Positions 17,201-25,900 of a stretch of 39,183 bases of DNA are shown here, one piece after another. A program made the translations under genes and the position numbers. Under the pieces are notes generated by a model. That model did no database searches, was not told the DNA's origin, and saw only the letters and a list, made by a program, of their open reading frames with translations. Position 1 is the first letter of the stretch; every line of letters begins with the position of its first letter. This DNA comes from an uncultured Verrucomicrobia subdivision 3 bacterium (GTDB lineage: Bacteria > Verrucomicrobiota > Verrucomicrobiae > Limisphaerales > UBA11358), in contig CAINDH010000011.1 in the NCBI GenBank assembly GCA_903847285.1, positions 1 to 39,183 on the forward strand, given 5' to 3'.

Positions 17201-19014
17201 GTGCCGCTGACCACGTTGACCGCAAGGTTGCCAACGATGCTGCCGCCATACACCACCAGATTCTGCCCTGCAAGCGTCAGCGTGGAAGGAGTGGTGCTGC
17301 TGTTGGTCACCCACGCGAGGTTGGCGGGGGTCACGTTGTTTTTCAATCCGGCGAGCGTCTGGTTAAAGCCGTTGAGATCAAAAATTGCGGGAACGGAGGC
17401 ACTGGCACTGCCGCCGATGTCTACAACTGAGGTGGTCGCCAGACCGTTGTTGGCCCCCAAACTCGATGTGCTGCTGCGGATATCCATATTGGTGTAGCTG
17501 CCGCCGCCGGCGAACCGGACGCGTCCGTCCCTAACGAGCAGGGTTGTTCCTGGGCTGTTCACGTTGATTGCCCCGGCCATCGTCAGCAGTCCGGAGGTGG
17601 TTGGGCCGACAAGATTCCCACCAGAAACCGTATTCGTTGTGAACGTGATGATACCGGAGTTGGTGGACGAAGTATTATCTAGAGCTTGGATGACGCCCTG
17701 GACCACACCGGGGTTGGTGCTGCTCAAAGTCATGTTGTTGGTGATGATGACACCGTTGAGCAGCATTTTAGTCTGGCTGGAACTGGTGTTCATGGTGACG
17801 TTGCCGGTGCCGAATGCGCCGCTGCTGTTGACCTGAACGATACCCGCATTGATGGTCGTGCCGCCGGTGTGACTGCTCGCCGCGCTCATATAAAGCGTGC
17901 CCGTGTTGTTCTTCACCAGCTTACCGTTACCGGTGGACTGCTGAAGCGTGCCGCTGATGACGTTGGAACCCGTGCCGTCAATCGTCAGTGTCTGATTCTT
18001 CAAGTCGAGCGTTGAGCCCGACAAAATATTTCCACCGGTGCTGTTCGCGAACAAGGTCACGTCGGCATCCAGAAAAAGACTTCCGCCGAACGCCGCAGGG
18101 CCTGCCGAGCCGGATGTATTGGCAATAATTTTACCACCGCTGCTGCCGCTGCGGACGTTGATGGGCGTGGAGATATTGTTGCCGCCGTTCAAATTCAAGT
18201 TCGCACCTGTCGAGCCAGCGGTGTCACCGAGCCGGATGAAGTTGCCGCTGTTGGCCAGAGCGCTGTTCGTCGCCAGCACCAATGTGCCAGCGTTGACCGT
18301 CATGTCTCCCGTGAACGTATTCGTTGCGGTCAAAGTCATCGTGCCGCTGCCCAGCTGGGATAGCGCCAGTTTGTGAGTGCTGTCAAAGTCGGAAATGATT
18401 CCATTGAAAGCGACGGCCGACGGGCCATACACATTGACCACGCGTAAGGCCTGGCCCGCATCGGCAGAACTGACCGTGCCGTTAAACGTCAGCGGCCCTT
18501 GACTGGTGCCAGTATTGACGTTGATGTTCAGGATGTGGAACGCGCCGTTGTTATTGCCGTTGGCGATGGGAAAGTTGATGGTTTGATTGGTGTTTGCGCC
18601 TTCGTTCTGGATGTTGGGGTCATTGACGCCGCCGCCGAAGTCATAAAAGAAAATCGAGTTGCCGTAGAGGTTGAAGGCGTTCGCACCGTTCTTGAAATAA
18701 ATTTGGTAACCAGGGCTGCCCGCACCAAAGTTATTTGTGCTGGCTGTGCGCGTCGCGCCGTTGAAGTTCAGGAAATTTTGGGGGTCGCTTGGCGCAGTGC
18801 CGCCCCAGTTGCCGGCAGTGGTCCAATTGCCATCGGCGCCGCCACCGTTCCAGGTGAACGTCCCGCCGCTGGCAAAAGCTGGGGCGCACGCTAAAGCCAA
18901 TAGTGCGGTAATCAACAGCAATAAGGCTGGTTGGAGCGATGAATTGTTTTTGAAGGGTTGGGTTTGCATGTTAAAAATGGTTTTATTGGGCAGATTCACT
19001 GGTTTGGATGTCAT
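11233..19014 (-). CDS. Giant secreted PATR (autotransporter-associated repeat) protein with Ig-like C-terminal domains
   Basis: A 2593-residue secreted beta-helix-type protein. After a signal peptide (hydrophobic core LLLLITALLALA, cleavage probably after AFA) comes a TFTWNGGGADGNWTTAGNW module. Dozens of passenger-repeat units follow, of the type LTKNGSGTLTI...YTGSIILNGGTLTL. Two long modules are near duplicates (bases 16060-15340 and 14665-13985). Toward the end come an Ig-like domain (VDPVSTNIVYGGSVTLTA...QWY), a second Ig-like repeat domain (ASSSNPSGYLDALTFTASV) and a cadherin-like segment (NDQFTYTVDDGYGG). The final 60-odd residues are a domain shared with both GH13 proteins in this window. 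No outer-membrane barrel is present, so it is not a classical autotransporter. The start could be the ATG at 19014 or the one at 18969, right before the signal; neither has a Shine-Dalgarno. Role: probably surface adhesion or matrix. Confidence 0.9.
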   Translation of the reverse strand: MTSKPVNLPNKTIFNMQTQPFKNNSSLQPALLLLITALLALACAPAFASGGTFTWNGGGADGNWTTAGNWGGTAPSDPQNFLNFNGATRTASTNNFGAGSPGYQIYFKNGANAFNLYGNSIFFYDFGGGVNDPNIQNEGANTNQTINFPIANGNNNGAFHILNINVNTGTSQGPLTFNGTVSSADAGQALRVVNVYGPSAVAFNGIISDFDSTHKLALSQLGSGTMTLTATNTFTGDMTVNAGTLVLATNSALANSGNFIRLGDTAGSTGANLNLNGGNNISTPINVRSGSSGGKIIANTSGSAGPAAFGGSLFLDADVTLFANSTGGNILSGSTLDLKNQTLTIDGTGSNVISGTLQQSTGNGKLVKNNTGTLYMSAASSHTGGTTINAGIVQVNSSGAFGTGNVTMNTSSSQTKMLLNGVIITNNMTLSSTNPGVVQGVIQALDNTSSTNSGIITFTTNTVSGGNLVGPTTSGLLTMAGAINVNSPGTTLLVRDGRVRFAGGGSYTNMDIRSSTSSLGANNGLATTSVVDIGGSASASVPAIFDLNGFNQTLAGLKNNVTPANLAWVTNSSTTPSTLTLAGQNLVVYGGSIVGNLAVNVVSGTQVLSNSAAGNGVYAYSGDTTVTNGTLKTGSTGVLPNGTGRGNMIVTNTGILDLNGVSQTINGLYGNGVIGSLGNVSATLTVGNTSVNSLFSGMITNAVTITVTNANATLTLDRANNPFTGSVNIGNGSVNFRSGVIRAAATQTLGTGTVSVGTGGNESTARLELSNNISLNNQISLPLRSSSTAPGIENLNGNNTLSGTIALNSGGGFAIIQSDVGTLTIGTAASTAISNAAAASTRNVTLQGASSGAVVGNILDLGTALISLTKDGAGTWALSGVNTYSGDTRIVNGTLVVSNTAALQNSTVDMNVADAGTLNVNNLNATLGGLKGSRNLALGTGTVSVGNNNVSTNVYSGSLSGNALTKVGSGAWTITGNHTHNGTTTVSAGELIGQTGGSVSNSTVSVSSGATNGVLMASANGQWACGGLTYSAGTTYADFNFNGNVPSTTAAPVQINGNLAFTVSPTVIIRPGSAVIPAGTYPLFKYTGTLSGTAPTTLILPTGMTATLVNNTGNKSIDLNVTVGNAVAWAVGNAAWDINTTANWTNNVSGALVKYLDGQAVVLDDTASGASPITISLGVTVTPASIVANVTNKNYVLSPSAPGGVFAGSGTLTKNGSGTLTIATTNSTYTGSIILNGGTLTLNTAGSLGTGQITMNNGTTFSVGSGGNAVNPGNNILIASGASVSMTATTLSAGPNGNISSADSTASINDIANITYAGTLSGFTGTFTSSSGTTRLSKGANGDTTLGSASANFIVNSTSPGLQPRNNNCTVNLGSLSGSGTLGAAQTPAGVNSSVSTYSIGALNTSTTFSGKFNDSSGGANPTTNIVALTKIGSGTLTLSGASTLSGATAVNAGTLLGVSGGSISNSAVTVNTGATNGVSIAVPGGQFTCSNLTYAAGTEYVLFAFGGNSPSPTTAPLNIQNNLTINGTLNVLITGSPMPLGTYPLIKYTNSLTGAPVQTPLTQPARTQGYITNDTANKLISYVVTNALDPLVWQPGDGLWDTATANWKDQSGATATYQDTIDTVLFDETPAGSGPFTVTNNSVLSPSSITVSNATKQYILTSGNLTGPAALTKNGPGTAILLGTNSYTGGTLVSGGTLQGNASSLVGNIIDNSSLVYDQIANGTATNLVSGSGSVTKQNSGVLTVANTNTYSGGTIISGGTLQLGDGATRNGAVAGNITDNGNLTFANPNTQTFGGIISGSGSVTKNSGGTLNLGGSFTNTYTGLTTVNAGTLGLNSAAPGTNAIGGSLLINAGATVNYTTARDEQIPDTANITNVAGTLTFGARNESFNFLYNNGGTNTVSSGSPTTLNGGFSTNGYFNCTSSGIFQFSNNITIVNGFMDITYASTSTAGYRLMGPDNTGLIIPSSATTATTFTNQNNASSGARFLFGPAVGQAPVTQVFTSVLNVQDIPGVDPDLNIGLKMTLSSGFNGNIRKDGIGKMAVTIPTSSGFNPTNFMVNQGTVAILGSGTLYFPQTVQVNAGATLDYSGVATGTYALTNAQTFKGNGTIAGLLTNGNSVIVPGDLNSNGLLTVSGDLINGAGAQLKIDIGGITPATELLNDSTNYDVLAVSGNLTLGGALNVSLLSGFTPAATDSFTIITNGGTLTGTFANLLSGSRVTVSNNVAYSFQVLTAGNKVILTNFSLTAPAVAVDPVSTNIVYGGSVTLTANALGANPLSYQWYDKNTNAISGETNATLSLNTPAVAASGNYRVIVTNPYGSATNFAAVTITPAISSATLASSSNPSGYLDALTFTASVTPTSATGLVKFYNGAAPFSTNNLTVGVATSVSINSLARGTNSITAIYVGDGNYLPSTNTLDQVVTNHPPIATLVSYYRGAVPTWKILLTDIVTNIADADSDTIAVSSLGTSTNGVTLNTGGGFVLYSNTNLVNDQFTYTVDDGYGGSTTGTVNLTAQAFIAGQSGTVSPGGGSATVSFAGIPGLSYTVQRSTNLVDWAGILTTNAPSGGVFQAVDDFSDLGFVVPASAYYRLQYNP

Positions 19015-19406
19015 TAACCAAGGAGGTTTAATTTAGGCTGGCGCAAGGCGCATTTCGGGCTCAGTAGGTTTGGCGTTAAGTATTACGTCTTATCAATTTT
19101 TGCACTACAGAACAAACGTTCTGTTTTATTGATGAAATATCACCGAACAAAATTTCATGGGTTGCATGAATCGTATCTTTCCCTCCGCTGGACACACAAC
19201 CGCATGATTGTGTAAAAAATCACTTTAAATCAGTGATGGGCTTTTTTCAGCAGGGATGGATACAAGATAACACCCATTTGGCAGGCTGTTTGTCCCAATT
19301 TATGTTGATGCGGACACCAAAAAGTAAGTTAAGCGAAATCAAGGGGTCAACCGCAGCATTTTCGTGCGGGTTTGCAGGCAGTGCCCCTGACTGGTAAAAT
19401 GTCGCG
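19015..19406. other. Divergent intergenic region between the giant gene and malQ
   Basis: No gene is seen in these 392 bases. It must carry the promoters of both divergent genes. Visible signals are a perfect inverted repeat at 19107-19124, a TAATAC-like -10 box on the reverse strand just downstream of it (near 19080-19087), and a weak inverted repeat ATCACT/AGTGAT at 19219-19237. The stretch from about 19075 to 19235 is more AT-rich than the flanking genes, as expected for a promoter region. Confidence 0.5.
19107..19124. promoter_or_regulatory. Perfect palindrome, candidate operator
   Basis: ACAGAAC and GTTCTGT form a perfect seven-base inverted repeat around a four-base spacer (AAAC). The inner GAAC-N4-GTTC has the shape of a dimeric repressor site and resembles the Gram-positive LexA box. 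That resemblance is not proof: nothing nearby is an SOS gene, and the LexA site I recall for Verrucomicrobia has the opposite arm order. It lies about 110 bases before the giant gene and 280 bases before malQ, near the -35 position of a possible leftward promoter. Confidence 0.4.
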
Positions 19407-22067
19407 GTGAATCTGACGTTTCGCCTTCGTTTCGCCAGCCAGCCGGGCCAGTCGCTCGCGCTAGCCGGCAACCGACCACTACCTGGTCATCCACTGCCGT
19501 TACAATTTCTAGACGACGGCCACTGGCAAGTTGCCGTTCCACTCGTGGCCAATGCTTGCGGAGAAGCGTTCAGTTACAGCTACATTTGCCGCCACGCCAC
19601 CGCCCAAGCCACTGACTGGGGTCAGAATCGATCGCTCCGTCCGGCGGACTTCAACTGCGCCGAACTGCTCGTCATTGATTCATGGAATTCACCTGCATTT
19701 TACGGCAATGCCTTCGCCACCGCTCCCTTCAAAAAGGTTTTACTCGCGGAAAATCTTTCGGAAATAAAACTTTCCGCGCCCAAAAATCCTACGCACACCT
19801 TTCGCGTAAAAGCCCCACTACTTAAAAAAAACCAGACCCTCTGCCTGCTCGGCGAGGGCGGGGCGTTTGGCAACTGGCAAACAGCTAAGCCAGTTTTGCT
19901 TAACCGCATCGCCGGGGCGGATGAATTATCCGTCCAACTCGATTTACGCGGCCAGAAATTTCCCTTTGCCTACAAATACGGCGTCTTTGATGTCGCTGCG
20001 AATTGTTTCGTCCGTTTCGAGGGCGGCGCGAATCGCGTGTTGGCCGATGAGGTTGCGCGCAACAAGCACACGCTCGTCAACGACGGCTTCGCCAACCTGC
20101 CCGATAACACTTGGCGCGGCGCAGGTGTGGCCATCCCGGTTTTCAGTTTGCGCAGTGAAAACAGTTTTGGCGTGGGCGAGTTTCTAGATTTGAAACCGCT
20201 GGCCGACTGGGGCAAACAAGTCGGGTTAAAACTGATTCAACTGCTTCCGGTCAACGACACCAGCGCCACGGGCACATGGCGCGACTCGTATCCCTACGCC
20301 GCGATTTCCGCCTTTGCGCTGCATCCGCAATATCTCAACCTCGCCGCCGCTACGGACGCGAAAAACAAAAAGCACCTCAAGCCGCTCGAAGCCGCGCGCC
20401 AAAAACTGAACCGCCTCAAGGCCGTGGACTACGAGGCGGTCATGAAAATTAAAATGGATTTTCTACGGAAGATTTTCCCCTCTCAGAAGGCCGCCACGTT
20501 TCGCTCGAAGGCATATAAACAGTTTTTCGGTGAGAACCAACTCTGGCTCACGCCTTACGCCGCGTTCTGTTTTCTGCGCGACAAGTTCGGCACGGCGGAT
20601 TTCAGCCGCTGGCCGGAGCACAAAACTTTTTCCGCTGAAAAAATTACTACACTCGCCAAGCGCAACGACGAAATCGCACTCCACTACTTCATCCAGTTCC
20701 ATTTGCACGCGCAGCTTCAGGCCGCGACGGCGCACGCGCACGCCTGCGGCCTCGTAGTGAAGGGCGACATCGCCATCGGCGTGTTCCGGCACAGCGCGGA
20801 CGTGTGGCAGTCGCCCGAATTGTATCACACCGACCAGCAAGCGGGCGCGCCGCCAGATCCGTTCGCGGCGAAGGGACAGAACTGGGGTTTCCCCACTTAC
20901 AACTGGCCACGCATGGCCGCCGACGGGTTTGCGTGGTGGAAACAACGCTTCGCGCAGATGGGAAATTATTTCGATACGTTCCGCATTGACCACATCCTCG
21001 GATTCTTTCGCATCTGGAGCAGCCCGGCGCACGCAGTCGAAGGCATCCTCGGCCACTTCGTCCCGGCGATTCCGGTGGCGGGAAAAGAATTCGCTGTGCG
21101 GGGAATCAATTTTGACCACGAGCGTTTGTCCCGGCCATTCATCACCGACGCCGTGCTGCAGGAAATTTTCGGCAACGAAACCGATTTTGCCCGGCAGGAA
21201 TTTTTACAACCTACCGGCGACGACCGCTACCAACTCAAGCCGCCGTTCGCCACGCAGCGGCAGGTGGAACATTATTTCGCCGTGCGAAAACAAGATGAGC
21301 GCAACGCAAAATTAAAAAACGGCCTGTTCGATTTGATCAGCAACGTCATCCTGTTGGCGGTGGACGGACAACTTCATTTTCGCTTTGCGATGGAGCAGAC
21401 CGCTTCGTTCAAAAATCTTCCACCCGACCAGCAGGTGAAATTGCGGGACTTGTATGTGGATTATTTTTTCCGCCGCCAAGACGATTTCTGGATGCGCGAG
21501 GCGATGCAGAAACTGCCCGCGCTCAAGCGCGTCACCAACATGCTCATCTGCGGCGAAGACCTCGGCCTCGTGCCCGCGTGCGTGCCCGAAGTCATGCGCG
21601 ACCTTGGCTTCTTGAGCCTGGAAATCCAGCGGATGCCGAAAAATCCCAGCCAGGAATTTTCGCGCCCGGCAGACGCGCCTTATTTGAGCGTGGTCACCCC
21701 CGGCACGCATGACATGAGCACCATCCGCGGCTGGTGGACTGAAGACCGCGCCTTCTCCCAGAGATTTTTCAACGCCGAACTGCGGGAACCCGGCGCAGCA
21801 CCCGCCGCCGCCACGCCGGAAATCGTTGAAGCCATCGTGCGCCAACACCTCGCATCACCGGCCATGTGGAGAATCTTTCAATTGCAGGATTTGCTCGGCA
21901 TGGATGACAAGCTCCGCCGCGCCGATGTGGACGCCGAACGCATCAACGTGCCGGCGATTCCACAATTTTACTGGCGCTACCGCCTGCACCTGCCGCTGGA
22001 GAAACTAGCGAAAGAGAAAAAATTCAATACACGGCTGGCACACTTGCTCAACGAAAACGGGCGTTGA
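19407..22067 (+). CDS. malQ: 4-alpha-glucanotransferase (amylomaltase, GH77), DPE2-like with two starch-binding modules
   Basis: An 886-residue disproportionating enzyme that moves alpha-1,4-glucan segments between maltodextrins. The N-terminal 230 residues hold two CBM20-like starch-binding modules (FRLRFASQPGQSLALAG and FRVKAPLLKKNQTLCLLGEGG...GNW), the layout of plant DPE2 and Bacteroidetes MalQ. The GH77 barrel follows (IPVFSLRSENSFGVGEFLDL). The catalytic residues are in place: nucleophile Asp528 in FRIDHILGFFRIW, acid/base Glu717 in LICGEDLGLVP, and stabiliser Asp769 in GTHDMSTIRGWW. The start is GTG at 19407; the ATG eight bases upstream is out of frame and closes at once. No signal peptide, so it is cytoplasmic. 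It converges on the leftward GH13 set, which likely supplies its maltodextrins. Confidence 0.95.
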   Translation: MNLTFRLRFASQPGQSLALAGNRPLPGHPLPLQFLDDGHWQVAVPLVANACGEAFSYSYICRHATAQATDWGQNRSLRPADFNCAELLVIDSWNSPAFYGNAFATAPFKKVLLAENLSEIKLSAPKNPTHTFRVKAPLLKKNQTLCLLGEGGAFGNWQTAKPVLLNRIAGADELSVQLDLRGQKFPFAYKYGVFDVAANCFVRFEGGANRVLADEVARNKHTLVNDGFANLPDNTWRGAGVAIPVFSLRSENSFGVGEFLDLKPLADWGKQVGLKLIQLLPVNDTSATGTWRDSYPYAAISAFALHPQYLNLAAATDAKNKKHLKPLEAARQKLNRLKAVDYEAVMKIKMDFLRKIFPSQKAATFRSKAYKQFFGENQLWLTPYAAFCFLRDKFGTADFSRWPEHKTFSAEKITTLAKRNDEIALHYFIQFHLHAQLQAATAHAHACGLVVKGDIAIGVFRHSADVWQSPELYHTDQQAGAPPDPFAAKGQNWGFPTYNWPRMAADGFAWWKQRFAQMGNYFDTFRIDHILGFFRIWSSPAHAVEGILGHFVPAIPVAGKEFAVRGINFDHERLSRPFITDAVLQEIFGNETDFARQEFLQPTGDDRYQLKPPFATQRQVEHYFAVRKQDERNAKLKNGLFDLISNVILLAVDGQLHFRFAMEQTASFKNLPPDQQVKLRDLYVDYFFRRQDDFWMREAMQKLPALKRVTNMLICGEDLGLVPACVPEVMRDLGFLSLEIQRMPKNPSQEFSRPADAPYLSVVTPGTHDMSTIRGWWTEDRAFSQRFFNAELREPGAAPAAATPEIVEAIVRQHLASPAMWRIFQLQDLLGMDDKLRRADVDAERINVPAIPQFYWRYRLHLPLEKLAKEKKFNTRLAHLLNENGR

Positions 22068-22099
22068 ATCCGATTGTTGAACCTCTTGAGAAATGAAAT

Positions 22100-22121
22100 A
22101 GCCCCGGACGAATCCGGGGCT
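22100..22121. terminator. Bidirectional intrinsic terminator between malQ and the PEP-CTERM gene
   Basis: AGCCCCGGA (22100-22108) and TCCGGGGCT (22113-22121) pair perfectly over nine bases around a CGAA loop. Rightward, the hairpin lies 32 bases past the malQ stop and is followed by TTGAAAG, a weak T-tract. Leftward, it is 16 bases past the PEP-CTERM stop and followed by ATTTCATTT. It probably serves both convergent genes. Confidence 0.85.
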
Positions 22122-22137
22122 TTGAAAGCGATTGAAA

Positions 22138-22905
22138 TTATTTCCGGCGGCGGATGACATAGAGCATCGCCAAGCCAGACACGCCAAGCACCAATGAGGT
22201 CGGTTCCGGCACCGGCGTGGTGGCATAGGTAGAAAAAGAGGTGACTGTCTGCGTATTGCCCCAACCATTTGCACCGGAGGTCGTGCCGCCGATGAGTTCG
22301 GCGGAACTATAGCCGGTGGTGGAGACTTCCAGACCAAACAAATTGAAACTCTGGCCGGCAGTCATACCAACGCTGGCAAGGCTGAAGGAAAAAGTGTAGG
22401 TGCCCGCACCATCCGAACCGGTCGGGGAAATACCGACGCTGCTCACAAAGTTCTGGCTGTTGGCACCGCCGTTCGCCAGCGACCACAGTCCTCCAAAATT
22501 AATACCCGACCCGGGTTGAATGGAGATACCGTAATTGGGGGTGAAGCCGCCGCTGCCGAAATTCAGGATGCTTTGCCCCACGCCGCCGCCGTTTCCAGTG
22601 GCGGTAAACTCGGAAAGCGCACTACGAAGCTGGTCGGCTGAATCATTAAACCCAGACGTGCTGCCAAATCCGGAAGCACTGGACGGGGTTTGCAAATACA
22701 GCACAAAAGCGTTGCCGCCCAAACCGCCTCCAGCTACCACGAGGCTGCCAAACACCGTGGTGCCATTGTCGGTCAAGGTCAGGCTGCCATTGCCGATGGG
22801 GCCGCCGAAGGAAGTATTGCCATTACCTTAGTAAGTGGCAGCAGTTGCGGAAAGACCGAGCGCGAGCGTGACAATTCCAGTTGCAAAGAATTTTTTAGTG
22901 GTCAT
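22138..22905 (-). pseudogene. PEP-CTERM surface protein gene interrupted by an in-frame TAA
   Basis: A continuous frame of 255 codons runs from an ATG at 22905 to the stop at 22138, except for one TAA at codon 26 (22830-22828). The first 25 codons are a signal peptide (MTTKKFFATGIVTLALGLSA then TAATY). After the stop the frame continues as GNGNTSFGGPIGNGSLTLTD, the usual start of mature PEP-CTERM proteins of this type. It ends with the sorting tail VPEP, a hydrophobic helix and RRRK. Such tails are cut by an exosortase and anchor the protein at the surface. A single substitution (for example CAA or TCA to TAA) explains the break. Initiation downstream would give a protein with no signal peptide. 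It could be a sequencing error, a recent pseudogene or readthrough. It is third in line after the two GH13 genes, 55 bases behind. Confidence 0.8.
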
Positions 22906-22960
22906 AGGTTGGGAAATATTAGCAAGCCGGTTGCGGATGTCCAATCGCATATCTGTGCGG

Positions 22961-25900
22961 TCAGGGAATCAGTTGAACTTTGAAATAGCGCGCCGCGTTC
23001 GTCGGGTTGTTTGGAAAGGAAACCGTTGCGGTGGTGGCGGTGACGGTGCTGTTGAACGGCGCAAACGGCAACGCCAGATTTGTGGAGCTCCAGACGCGAT
23101 AGACCTGACCGGAAGCGCTCGACCAGTTCAGAAAATTTTTCGACGCCATGCTTGCCACGGGAATCCACGCCGGGTTCAGCAAAGCGATACTACTGACCGC
23201 GCTCGCGGGGGAACTTTCAATGCCGGCATTGTTTACCGCTGTAACGGTGGCATAAAGATGCGCGCCGTAATTTCCGGTCACCGTCAGCGAGGTCGCGTTC
23301 ACGGTCACATTCGTCACCTCCGCGCCGCCGGGCGTGGTGCCAACCAAAACGTGGTAGCCCGCGATGCCGCCTTCGGCATCTGTTGCGCCGGTCCACGAGA
23401 AGGTCACACTGTTGGCGAAGACATAGTTGTTTGTCGAACCGATGCCCGGCACTCCGGGCGCGGGAGGCGGGGTCACGTCATAAAGCTTCAGATACTGCGC
23501 CTCAAATGGATTGCCGGCCCAGCCGCCGTTCGTTGTTGGCACCGGATTCAGCGAAACAAAAACGCCGTTCGCCAGCACGTTGCTGCCGGCGATGCCACCG
23601 CCCCATTGCCACACGTTGCGGCGGTTGCCGTCAATCGCGGTGTAAGCGGCAATGTTTTTCACATTGTAAATGCGTGCTGGCTTTAGGCCGAACAGATTCG
23701 AGCCACCCTGAGTGATGTTGACGTTGAAATTTCCTGACTGTGGGTTGTTGCGGTCCAGCGTGGCGAAGGCGAACACCACGTCGGAAAAATTTGGCGCGGC
23801 ATTGGCCGCCTCGTATTTCGCCACGGAAAAAATATTAGCCTGCGCGCCGCCGCCGCCGGTCTGGTCGAGGAAGTAGCGATTGGAACTGCGCAGCGCCTTG
23901 CTGAAATTCCGCGCCTGATTGATGCCCGCATACACCGGCCAAAGCTGGTCGAGGCCGTAGTTCCGATTCGCCGGACTGAAGATGGGCTGCATGGAATTAA
24001 ACTTTTTGAAATGAGGAATGTTTTTCCCGAAGTTGGATTCGTAAAGATTGAAGCCGAATGAAGTCGAGATGCCGAGTTCCTCGCCATAAAAAACCATCGG
24101 TGCGCCGTCAATCGTGCTGACGACCGCGTGGCGGATGAGCGCCTGATACGGATCGCTGTAGGTCTGCTCATCGTGGGAAACGTGATTCAATAGCACGAGG
24201 CTCTGGCCGTAAGCCGCGCGACGCGATTCAAACGCGCTGCGGTAATCGCTCGCCGTGGAAGCGGATTGCAGCGAGAAAATCAGGTTCTCGTTCAAGATGT
24301 CAAAGTGGCGATTCGAGCGATACGTCACCGCGCCGCCGTCGAGCGACTCAGTCATGAACACGAAATCCCATTTGCGGGCGCGGACTTTGTTGATGATGTA
24401 TTCCCAGCATTGCGGTGGCAGGCCCTGGCCGAAGTCAGCGCGCACGCCGTCAATGCCTTTGTAAGTCTGGTTTGCCGTCGTGCCGTTCGGGCAGCCAGTT
24501 TTGTCGAGCCAGTAGAGGACACTGTCGGCAAAATAGCGCCAGGTGTTTTGGGTGACGCGGTCGAAATTCCCGCTGTTCGTCGAGTAATCAAACGTGTCGC
24601 TCTCGTTCAGATAATTTCCATTGTCGCTCGGATTCTGGCAAACGAGCGCGGCGTAGCGGCCGAAGAAAACATCATGCACGTCGCCAAATTTACCGAAGTC
24701 GCCGCGATCCGGGGCGACGGCGACAGTCGCTGCGCTGCTGGCCCGTGCGCAATAATCGCCGTTGGCGGAATAAAACCGCGCCTCGGAATTTCTGATCTCA
24801 TCGGTCGGGGCAGCATTCGTTTTGAAATAATAAACCCCACTCGCGTCCAGCTCGCAATCATATGACGTGTGGTTGAAAGGTTCGTCGAGCATGATGCTCA
24901 CGCCGGCGGCATCTGCCGCCGCGACAAAGTTGGTGAACTCGCCCAGCGCGGCGTCACGTGTGTTGGCCTTGCTCAAGAGCGGATTGATCTGAAAAAAGTT
25001 TTTCACCGCATAGGGACTGCCGACGGAGTAAGGCAGACTTGTGCCTGGATCGGTTTGGCGACCATCAATACCCGTCGGATGGATCGGCTGGAACCACAGC
25101 CAATTAATGCCGAGGTTTTGCGCGTAGGTCAGATTAAAACGGTTCGTCACCGCGTCGTAGGCGCGTGAACCGGGGCCGTTGTAAAGATCGGTGAAGGTGC
25201 TGCGGTCAGTTTGTGCCGTGCCTTGAGCACCGATGGTAAGCGCGTTCAATTCATACATCGAGATGTCGCGCGCTTTTGACGGCGTGACGACAATCGCATG
25301 GTCGCGGCGGCCACCGCTGCCGGAATACCAGTTCCACGTCGAGCTGCCGACGACTTTGAACCGCGCCGTCAGCCGATACGCGCCGGTCTTGGTGCAGTTG
25401 AGCGTGAGGGAATAATTTCCGCCGCCCACATTTGTCATCGTGTAGGCCTTGTAGTAACTGCTGTCATCGCCTGCCAAAATTAAATTTCCGTCCGGCGTGA
25501 TGATACCGTCCTCGATGCCGTCGCCATTCGCGTCGAGCGTGGCGCGGTCGCGGCGGTTCAGGTTGGAAAAAATTTCAACGTTGGTCACTGTGCCGCCGTT
25601 CGGCGTGAAAAGCAGCGTAAGCGGCGCGGCATCGCTGTTCAGCTCATTCACGAAAACGTGCGTGGTGGTGTAGTCGGCATTCACGCTGTTGACCGTCAGC
25701 ACCGGCGTGCCGATGGCGTTGTTGGTGACGGTGTAAGTGAACGGACTCGCCGCCGCCGTGTTGGACGCGGCAGTGGCCGTGCTGCCCGCGTTATTGCCGT
25801 AAAGCCAGGTGTTGGATACGCCGCCGAAGCCGTCAAACGTGAGCAGGAAAAAATACTGAACCGTATCGCCGCCATTGAATAACCCGCCGGGCAAAGCCAT

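Noticed and set aside
19021..19026. AGGAGG on the plus strand just upstream of the giant gene
   Set aside because: No start codon lies at a suitable distance on that strand; on the gene's own strand it reads CCTCCT and cannot be its ribosome site.
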